From: Acholeplasmatales bacterium
GTDB taxonomy: Bacteria; Bacillota_I; Bacilli_A; Izemoplasmatales; Hujiaoplasmataceae
Direction: 5' to 3'
DNA: 16,169 nt
Assembly: GCA_003477305.1 (NCBI GenBank)
Contig: DMTN01000023.1
Span: forward strand, 1-16,169
This document shows, in pieces, positions 6,293 to 12,530 of this stretch (the first letter of the stretch is position 1; each line of letters opens with the position of its first letter). The position numbers were made by a program, and so were the translations under genes. The notes beneath the pieces were generated by a model. The model had not been told where the DNA came from. It saw only the letters and a list, made by a program, of their open reading frames with translations, and made no database searches.

Positions 6293-9200
6293 TCATTCGC
6301 CGATCGCCGCGGCAAAGAGCAGGGTCGGGTCGATCGGGTTGGCGGCCTGGAAGGAGTGGACGATGATGAGGTCGGTCGAGGAGGCGTTGCCGTAATGGAA
6401 ATGGAGCGCCTTGATGTCGGTGCCGATGCCGGAAGCGACGAGGTCGATGACAAGCGTCTGCGGCGTCAGTTCGGTCGAATAGACGAGCGCGTTGCCGTCG
6501 ATGCCCTTGAGGTCCCAGAGCCATTTGACGGCGACCGTCGAGTCATTTGCCTTGATCGCTTCGAAACGAAGCGCGGTCGCATCGCCGGTCACGTTGAGAA
6601 TCAGGTAGCGCTGGCCGAGAAGCGGCGTGGCGAAACCGAAATAGGTGTACGTGTATTCGGTCGCCATCGCATCGATCGTCTGTTCGGGGGCATGCAGGGT
6701 CACGAGCGTCGATTCGTCGTAGAGCGGGACGGCCGGCTTCGCCAACAAGGACATTTTCTGGATTGTCAGGACGTCGGTCGCCGAATCGTTTCCGTAATGG
6801 AAATGGAGGGCGCTGACTTCTGTCCCGAGGCCGGAGGCGGCGAGGTCGACGATGATCGTCTGATACTCCGTCGAGGTCGGCTGATAGGCGATCTTGACGC
6901 CGTTCGGTCCGATCAGTTCATGGATCCAGACGACGTTTGAAACGACCGATTCGTCATCGTTGATGGTCGCGAAACGGATCGAGGTAAGGTCGCCCTTGAC
7001 GACCATCACGAGGTAGTCCGCTGCGGAGACGCCGTCGAAGTTCACGTAGGTGTAGACGTAGCCGGAGGCGCTGCCGTCGATCACGGTTTCCGGATCGGGT
7101 TGGTAGACGCCGAGTTCGGTCGGATCGATCGGCGTTGCGACGACGTCGGCGAAGAAGATTTCGGCGATGAAGATCTGGGCGTCGTTCAGATGCAGGTGGA
7201 GACCTTCCGGATTGAGCTGGAGGCCGGAAGCGAGCAGATCGACGATCAGGTAGCGATACCCGTCGGCGGCGAAATCATCAAGGCTGTAGGTGAAGCCGTT
7301 CACGCCCTTGAGGTCGGCGATGAACTTCACATCGCTATTGACATCGCCGATATGCGTCGCAAACCGGAAGTTGGCGAATCCGGTGCCCTTCAGGACGAAC
7401 ACCATATACCGCTGGTTGAGCGGGTTCGTGGCTTCGAGGTCGATGTAGTTGTACTGGTATTCGGCGCCGGCGGTGAACACCTGCGTGCCGGTCGAAACGT
7501 CGGCGACGGTGCGGTTCTCGAGATCAAGACGCGGGTAGTCGTCGTTGGCGAAGAAGATCGAGTCGATCAAGAGCCGGCCGGAGCCGCTGTAGTACATCGT
7601 CAGTTCTTCGAAAGACGTCAGGAAGCCGGAGAGCGCAAGATCGATGACGACGTAGGTCCAGCCGTCGTTGGAAACATACGGCGAGGCGAACGAGGAGAGA
7701 TCGGGGGCGGCGTAGAACTGGTTCGCCCAGACGACGTTGCCGGATCCGGTCTGGAAGCGGAAGTCGGCGAACGATCCGCCTTCATCGGTCTTCATCTTGA
7801 AGACGATGTATGGATGGGTGCCGAGGTTGCCGGTCTGACTGGCTTCGACGAAGTTGATGTAATCGGCATTGGCGGTGCAGTCGAAGACGAGCGCGTTTTC
7901 TTCCGTATAAAGCTTTCCGAGGGCTTCGGAGTTCGTATAGGATATGATGTAGTAAAGGCCGTTGGCGAGGGCGACGGGATTGGTCGGATCGTAGGCGGCG
8001 GTGGCGCCGAGCGTGGCGCGGTCGAAGCCGTCGAAGACGACGAGGTCGTCGGACGCGAGCGACGGATACGTTGCGGCTTCGACTGCAAAGAACGACTTGT
8101 ACTGGATCCAGTCGATCGACACCGCACCGGTTTCGACGGTGATCGAAAGTCCGCAGAGGGTATCTCCCCAGCTGTTGTTTGCGAGGTTGACGAGAACCGT
8201 TTGGAACCCGCCCGCAAGCATGCCGATCGCGGTGTTTTCGGGATTCAGGAGCGCCGACAAAAGAACGCTCGCGCCGAGGGTCGTCCCGCCGAGGCCGTCA
8301 TCGAAGACCGGTCGGATCAAAAGGTCTCCTCCGATGACGCCTCTGATGCGGATCGCGACGTTCTGATAGTCCCCGATCGGGGCGTTGTCAAACGCATAGA
8401 CGGCGTCTTCGGTACCGTCGGCCAGTTCGAGCCAGAGTCCGACGATGCCGCCGATGGAGTCGTGCCACCAGATGCCGGCGACGGCGGCGCCGACGTCGAC
8501 GCGCTGGAAGTCGTCGATGACGAAGTCGTTTTCGCCGACGCCGACGGTGACGGCGTCATTGGTGTAGTAGATCGACTGGATTTCAACGGTGCCGGCGTTG
8601 ATGCCGTCGGCCAAAAGATGGAAGCCGACGATCGAGCCGCCGGCGGCGACATCCGTGTACCCGCTCTTGGCGGTGAAGGTGAGGCCGTCGAGGGTGTCGG
8701 GAATGTTGATGATGTAGATCTGATACTCGCCCGTGAGTTCGGGAAGCGCCTCAAGGTCCGGATCGAGGAGATCGGCGAACGGCAGGGTGATGAGTTCGTG
8801 GTTGTCATCGAAACGGAACGCGAGCTTCAGTTCGTTGATCGACGCGCCGTTCGAACCCTTCATGACAAGAGCGAGATACGCGAACTGCCCTTGGGAATTG
8901 TTCGGCATGGCGGCCTTGTAGATCGCCGCATCCGCGGTGATGCCGACGGTGTCGGTGTAATCGACGCGCAGATGCGTCATGCGTTCGGTCAGGGTGACGT
9001 TTCCGCTATAGGTGACACCGTCCGCGGTGACCGCATTGCGGTCGAACTCGTCGATCAGAAGCGAGACTTCGGCGTCGCCGCCCTGGCTGATGACGATGTT
9101 CGGGATGTAGTCGACGTTGATGCCGAGTTTTTCGACGCCTTCCGGAGCGGTGCCGTAGGATACGGTCGATTCGCCCTTGACGACGTAGATGTGGATGTCG

Positions 9201-9700
9201 CCGTTTTCATCGACTTCCGTGAAATCGACGGAATCGATCTGCGGGGCGGCGGGTTCCCAGGTCATGCCGGGGATGATCCCGAAGCCGAGGTTCGCACGGC
9301 CGTTGGTGCCGATCGGAACGATCGCGACGACGCCGTACGCGTCTTCTTCGGTGAAATCGATGTAGTAGTCGGCGAGCCATGTGCCGCCGGCGTCCTGGCC
9401 CCAGCATTTGACGTTGAGCAGTTCGACCGCGAGCATCGACACATTGAAGTGGATGTAGACGTTCTCGACGTCGATCGCTTCAGTGGTCGTGGTGGTCGTG
9501 GTGGTCGTCGGTTGCGTCGTCGTGTTGGTCGTGGTCGTGCCGGCGGTGGTTCCGCCGGTCGTGGTTCCGCCGGTCGTGGTGACCGTGGTTCCCTGGGTCG
9601 TGGTGCCGGCCGTGGTGGCGGCCGTCGTGGTCGTTTCCGTGCAGGCGATGATGCCGATCGCCAGGAACGCCGCGAGGAACAGCAAAGTGAGTTTCTTCAT
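6293..9700 (-). CDS. Large multimodular surface lipoprotein, CBM41-like domain plus tandem beta-sandwich modules
   Basis: A 1135-residue lipoprotein, probably a glycan-binding protein on the outer face of the membrane. The lipobox IIAC gives Cys20, followed by a Thr-rich linker at 21-73. Residues about 78-189 resemble a CBM41/pullulanase (PUD) starch-binding domain: VYIHFNV, the Trp-containing WGQDAGGTW, and DIHIYVVKGESTVSYG at its end. The rest is built of about six beta-sandwich modules (near 216-385, 395-540, 555-722, 749-851, 881-984, 1016-1120). The first three open with DEFDR, DDFQR or DGFDR, as in CBM11-like modules. The last three are related to each other through DLxASG and LHxHxGN. 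No enzyme motif was found. An upstream in-frame ATG at 9718 was rejected because GGAGGG (9705-9710) sits just before the ATG at 9700. It lies 54 nt behind the glycosidase gene, probably in one operon. The glycan bound is inferred, not proven. Confidence 0.87.
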   Translation of the reverse strand: MKKLTLLFLAAFLAIGIIACTETTTTAATTAGTTTQGTTVTTTGGTTTGGTTAGTTTTNTTTQPTTTTTTTTTEAIDVENVYIHFNVSMLAVELLNVKCWGQDAGGTWLADYYIDFTEEDAYGVVAIVPIGTNGRANLGFGIIPGMTWEPAAPQIDSVDFTEVDENGDIHIYVVKGESTVSYGTAPEGVEKLGINVDYIPNIVISQGGDAEVSLLIDEFDRNAVTADGVTYSGNVTLTERMTHLRVDYTDTVGITADAAIYKAAMPNNSQGQFAYLALVMKGSNGASINELKLAFRFDDNHELITLPFADLLDPDLEALPELTGEYQIYIINIPDTLDGLTFTAKSGYTDVAAGGSIVGFHLLADGINAGTVEIQSIYYTNDAVTVGVGENDFVIDDFQRVDVGAAVAGIWWHDSIGGIVGLWLELADGTEDAVYAFDNAPIGDYQNVAIRIRGVIGGDLLIRPVFDDGLGGTTLGASVLLSALLNPENTAIGMLAGGFQTVLVNLANNSWGDTLCGLSITVETGAVSIDWIQYKSFFAVEAATYPSLASDDLVVFDGFDRATLGATAAYDPTNPVALANGLYYIISYTNSEALGKLYTEENALVFDCTANADYINFVEASQTGNLGTHPYIVFKMKTDEGGSFADFRFQTGSGNVVWANQFYAAPDLSSFASPYVSNDGWTYVVIDLALSGFLTSFEELTMYYSGSGRLLIDSIFFANDDYPRLDLENRTVADVSTGTQVFTAGAEYQYNYIDLEATNPLNQRYMVFVLKGTGFANFRFATHIGDVNSDVKFIADLKGVNGFTYSLDDFAADGYRYLIVDLLASGLQLNPEGLHLHLNDAQIFIAEIFFADVVATPIDPTELGVYQPDPETVIDGSASGYVYTYVNFDGVSAADYLVMVVKGDLTSIRFATINDDESVVSNVVWIHELIGPNGVKIAYQPTSTEYQTIIVDLAASGLGTEVSALHFHYGNDSATDVLTIQKMSLLAKPAVPLYDESTLVTLHAPEQTIDAMATEYTYTYFGFATPLLGQRYLILNVTGDATALRFEAIKANDSTVAVKWLWDLKGIDGNALVYSTELTPQTLVIDLVASGIGTDIKALHFHYGNASSTDLIIVHSFQAANPIDPTLLFAAAIGE
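6341..7456 (-). repeat. Three tandem modules of about 134 residues in the large lipoprotein
   Basis: Three copies lie at 7456-7148, 7060-6749 and 6655-6341. Shared elements are a QRYMVF or DYLVMV-type strand, a FRFA, IRFA or LRFEA strand, (V/I)DLxASG, and LHxHxGN. The last two copies keep the stretch cgtaatggaaatggag at the DNA level (from 6391 and from 6793), 402 bp apart, which implies a fairly recent duplication. The first copy is more divergent. Confidence 0.75.
9482..9640 (-). repeat. Thr-codon low-complexity tract, with a 15-bp tandem repeat
   Basis: This codes for the Thr-rich linker after the lipid anchor. The unit GTGGTTCCGCCGGTC (plus strand) is repeated perfectly at 9546-9560 and 9561-9575, coding TTGGT twice. 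The tract is prone to slippage by whole codons or units, so linker length may vary between strains. A shorter tract of the same kind (12188-12271) codes for the linker of the glycosidase lipoprotein. Confidence 0.8.
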
Positions 9701-9754
9701 GTTTCCCTCCGTTTTCAATTTCTATTTTTGTCTTTCTTCAACATCGTGAATCAA

Positions 9755-12367
9755 TCAGGAGAAGATCGTGATTTCCGAGAATTGCGCGCCGTATCCCGAG
9801 GAGTTCGCGGCGATCACGAACTTCACGTAACGGGCGTTCACCGCGGTGCCGAGGACGACTTCGACGACGTTCGACTGGTTCGTCCGGAAGACGTAGTCGA
9901 CGCTCGCGACAAGGACCGTGTAATTGACGCCGTCGAGCGATGTCAGGATCTCGATCGTCTGCGTGCGGTTCTCCCACTTGGGCGGCAGGTACATCGAGAT
10001 GTAGCGGACCTCATAGGCCGCGCCGAGATCGACGACGACTTCCGCCGGCCAGTCCTTCTGCGATTCATAGTAGGTGTTGGGATTGCCGTCGACGATGTAG
10101 TTCGCCGTATAGACATCGGCGTGTGCGGTGGCGGTCACGGCCTGCTGAAACGACAGGCTGGCCGGATAGAATTCGATTTCCGAAAGGAACGCGCGATTCG
10201 CGCAGGCCGGTTCGTCGACGTCGTAGAACCGAAACTGGATCGCTTTGAAGGTGTTGGCGACGATCTTGATGTCGACGACGTTTCCCGATGCGGGCGAGAA
10301 CTCATAGCCTTTCGAAGCAAGCACCTTGGTATAGACGTTGTTGACCGAGGTGGACTTGATGCCGTACACGGAAATCGTCTGGACCCGGAAGATCTCGGAA
10401 AGCAGTTCGCCGTACAGGCGGATCGTACCGATCTTCTTCGCTTCGTCGAACACGACCGAAAGCGCATAATAGGATCCGTCCCCGGCGAAATCGACGGTTT
10501 CCCAAAGGGTCGTATGATTGCCGTCAAGCGTCATCGCCGACCCGCCGGCAAGCAGGTCGTAGGCGCCGGTGGCATCGTCATAGACGTCGGAGGCCGTGCC
10601 GCGCGAAGAGGTCGCCTGGAAGGTTCCCGAGACGAGCGGACCCATGTAGGACGAGACCGCGGCGGCGCGGGCGAAGTCGGGAACGAGGTACCCCTCCTGA
10701 TCGATATTCGCGACGGTTTCGATTTCCGGAACGTCGAGATCCGGGAGGTCAAGGGAATATGGCGGAAGGAACGGCGCGCCGGTCGCTTTGGCGGCGTCGT
10801 AGGAAATCGCGAGGCCGGTGACGAAGGCGTTCGTCGAGAGCGCGAGATCGGCGGCGTTTTCAACGGGTTCGCCTTTGATCTTGATGTTGGAGAGGGTGAT
10901 TCCGGAAACGCCGTGGGTGGTATCGTAGCCGTTGATGAGCGAGACGATTCCGTCCTTGCCGTCAAGGACGACGACGTTGTCGATCAGCACATTCGAGATC
11001 GATCCGCGTTCCGAAGCCGAGCGGCTCCAGATGAGATTGTAGCGGATGAAGATTTCAATCAGGAAGTCGTCCGTGGTAGCCGAGGCGTTGTCGCCCTGCA
11101 TCTGGGCGTCCTCGACCGTGATGTTCTGGAAAATGACCGATGAAATCGCGGCCTGGTCGCTGTTGTGAATCGAAATGACCGGCTTGTGGAAGTTGTGAAG
11201 GATGGTGATGTTGCGGAAGCTGATGTTCGACATCGTCGCGCCGTAGGTCTCGTATCCGATCTCCATGCTCTGGGCGAGGTCGGTCCAAATCACGATGTTC
11301 TCAAAGACGACGTTGTCGGTCGTTCCGAGATCATAATTCTTCACGACGAGGGCGTCGTCCCAGGTTCTCAAGAAGCTGTTCTTGACGAGGACGTTTTGGC
11401 TCGACTGGATCGAGATTCCGTCGCCGTTGGCGCGGGCGGTGATGATGTGCACGTTGTCGATCGTGACGTTCTCGGAGAAGTAAATCGCCATCGTCCAGCC
11501 GGCCGGGTTAAGGAAGGTGATGCCTTCGATCAACACGCCGTCGGTATGACGGATTTCAATCGGAATCGTGTATTCGGACGCCATCGTCCGCTTGTAGATC
11601 GAGCCGTCGATGATGCCGCGGCCGCGGATGGTGATGTTTTCGAGGTTTTCCGTCCGGATTTTCCCATAGACGACCGCGCCGCCGGCGATGTAGATGGTCT
11701 GATTGCTCTCGACCGGGATGCTGTCGGCCTTGTAGACGCCGGGACCGATGTAGACGACATCGGCCGGCAGATTCGCCGGATCATAGATTTCGGCTTCGAT
11801 CGTATTCGTGAAAAGATGGACCGCATTGTGATAGTCGCCGTTATATTCGACGGTATAGGCCGCGGGATAGTCCAGGGTGAAAGTGATCGTGTCGCCGCCC
11901 GAAACAACCGGCGTCACGCCGGCTGAAAGCGGTGTGACGATTGCGCTTGTCACGTCGATGTCGCCTTCGACGACGATCGTCACGGTGATCGATCCTTCGA
12001 AGTCCCAGATCGCCACCGGCACGATGGTGGTCGGATTGGTGTAGGTGAAGGTACGGCCGTAGTTGACGAGCGACTCGTAGACGAAAACTTCGCGGTCTTC
12101 GACGAAGATGTCGACGACGGCGGAACTCGTCATGATCCCGGGACCGTCGTACAACTTGATTTTCGTGTTCTCGCTGATCTGGATGGGTTCGGTCGTCGTG
12201 GTCGGCGTAGTCGTCGTAGTCGTCGTCGCGGTCGTCGACAGGGTGGTCGGTACCGTGGTCGTGGCTTCCGTGCAGGCCGCCAGGAAGACGATCAGGAAAA
12301 GCACGCCTAGGGTGGCGATGCGGCGGAATGCGGTTGAGATCTCGGTACGTGTGCAGGTCATGTTCAT
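9755..12367 (-). CDS. Beta-helix glycosidase lipoprotein (GH28/GH49-like) with two C-terminal discoidin-type domains
   Basis: An 870-residue surface enzyme. The signal peptide ends in LAAC (Cys32), followed by a Thr-rich linker at 33-60. A beta-sandwich (about 65-180) precedes a right-handed parallel beta-helix (about 185-500) with VVYIGPGVYKADSI, IYIAGGAVVYGKI and IRGRGIIDGS. Candidate acidic catalytic residues are Asp316 (NGDGISI) and Asp337/Asp338 (RTWDDALVVKN); their 21/22 spacing matches the Asp triad of GH28 polygalacturonases as I recall it. The GH28 GHG histidine motif is absent, with QSMEIGYE in its place. Residues about 580-735 and 742-870 resemble F5/8 type C (CBM32-like) domains. 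The start is fixed by GGAGGG six nt before the ATG at 12367. It leads an operon with the large lipoprotein behind a cre-like site and operator. The reaction is a guess: the neighbours favour an alpha-glucan, the Asp spacing a GH28-type substrate. Confidence 0.85.
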   Translation of the reverse strand: MNMTCTRTEISTAFRRIATLGVLFLIVFLAACTEATTTVPTTLSTTATTTTTTTPTTTTEPIQISENTKIKLYDGPGIMTSSAVVDIFVEDREVFVYESLVNYGRTFTYTNPTTIVPVAIWDFEGSITVTIVVEGDIDVTSAIVTPLSAGVTPVVSGGDTITFTLDYPAAYTVEYNGDYHNAVHLFTNTIEAEIYDPANLPADVVYIGPGVYKADSIPVESNQTIYIAGGAVVYGKIRTENLENITIRGRGIIDGSIYKRTMASEYTIPIEIRHTDGVLIEGITFLNPAGWTMAIYFSENVTIDNVHIITARANGDGISIQSSQNVLVKNSFLRTWDDALVVKNYDLGTTDNVVFENIVIWTDLAQSMEIGYETYGATMSNISFRNITILHNFHKPVISIHNSDQAAISSVIFQNITVEDAQMQGDNASATTDDFLIEIFIRYNLIWSRSASERGSISNVLIDNVVVLDGKDGIVSLINGYDTTHGVSGITLSNIKIKGEPVENAADLALSTNAFVTGLAISYDAAKATGAPFLPPYSLDLPDLDVPEIETVANIDQEGYLVPDFARAAAVSSYMGPLVSGTFQATSSRGTASDVYDDATGAYDLLAGGSAMTLDGNHTTLWETVDFAGDGSYYALSVVFDEAKKIGTIRLYGELLSEIFRVQTISVYGIKSTSVNNVYTKVLASKGYEFSPASGNVVDIKIVANTFKAIQFRFYDVDEPACANRAFLSEIEFYPASLSFQQAVTATAHADVYTANYIVDGNPNTYYESQKDWPAEVVVDLGAAYEVRYISMYLPPKWENRTQTIEILTSLDGVNYTVLVASVDYVFRTNQSNVVEVVLGTAVNARYVKFVIAANSSGYGAQFSEITIFS

Positions 12368-12396
12368 AAACGGCCCTCCAGGCTCTAGTCAATTCA

Positions 12397-12425
12397 ATTA
12401 TATGAAGAAAGAAAGCGTTTTTAAA
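12397..12425 (-). promoter_or_regulatory. Promoter of the glycosidase/lipoprotein operon
   Basis: TATAAT (12397-12402) and TTTAAA (12420-12425) are spaced by 17 bp on the minus strand, again a perfect -10 with a poor -35. The leader is about 23 nt, and the SD GGAGGG is at 12374-12379. This stretch is noticeably more AT-rich than the rest of the window. Confidence 0.68.
12410..12423 (+). promoter_or_regulatory. cre-like site in the glycosidase promoter
   Basis: AGAAAGCGTTTTTA agrees with TGWAARCGYTWNCW at 12 of 14 positions, including the whole AARCGYT core. It lies in the -10/-35 spacer and runs into the -35 box, much like the cre site of the transporter operon. An AT-rich promoter raises the odds of a chance match, so confidence is lower. 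Confidence 0.55.
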
Positions 12426-12454
12426 TATCACAAATCTGCTAAAAGGTTTGATAT
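12425..12454. promoter_or_regulatory. Operator-like region upstream of the glycosidase promoter
   Basis: The half-site CAAATCTGC (12431-12439, plus strand) differs by one base from CAAACCTGC of the transporter promoter and is also 5 nt from the -35. An inverted copy, AGGTTTG, follows at 12444-12450, and ATATCA (12425-12430) with TGATAT (12449-12454) frames the region. The second half is thus inverted here but direct at the other promoter. The rest of the gap, 12455-12499, shows nothing recognisable. Confidence 0.5.
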
Positions 12455-12499
12455 CTTGTTTTCCGTCGGCGCCCGGACCGAAACCCGGCATCTCCCGAC

Positions 12500-12523
12500 A
12501 AAAAAGGCTCCGTTTCCGGAGCC
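12500..12523 (-). terminator. Rho-independent terminator of the GH65 gene
   Basis: GGCTCCG (12506-12512) pairs with CGGAGCC (12517-12523) around a 4-nt loop. On the minus strand the stem is followed by TTTTTT (12500-12505). It begins 7 nt past the stop codon of the GH65 gene. Confidence 0.92.
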
Positions 12524-12530
12524 GACTGTA

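Noticed and set aside
9701..9718. Earlier ATG at 9718 for the large lipoprotein
   Set aside because: The SD GGAGGG lies between that ATG and the one at 9700. Starting at 9700 also gives a standard MKK-type lipoprotein signal peptide.
9483..9749. Plus-strand open frame starting with a poly-Val run
   Set aside because: The Val run is the reverse complement of the Thr-codon linker, and no RBS precedes it.
9701..9754. Possible separate promoter before the large lipoprotein gene
   Set aside because: Only a poor TTGAAG and no good TATAAT are seen in this 54-nt gap, and there is no terminator behind the glycosidase gene, so one operon is the simpler reading.
7100..11143. A 1347-codon open frame on the plus strand opposite both surface lipoproteins
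   Set aside because: It spans two well-supported genes and their intergenic gap, has an Asp/Val/Arg/Gly-biased composition with no domain or RBS, and is explained by high GC and codon bias leaving the antisense frame free of stops.
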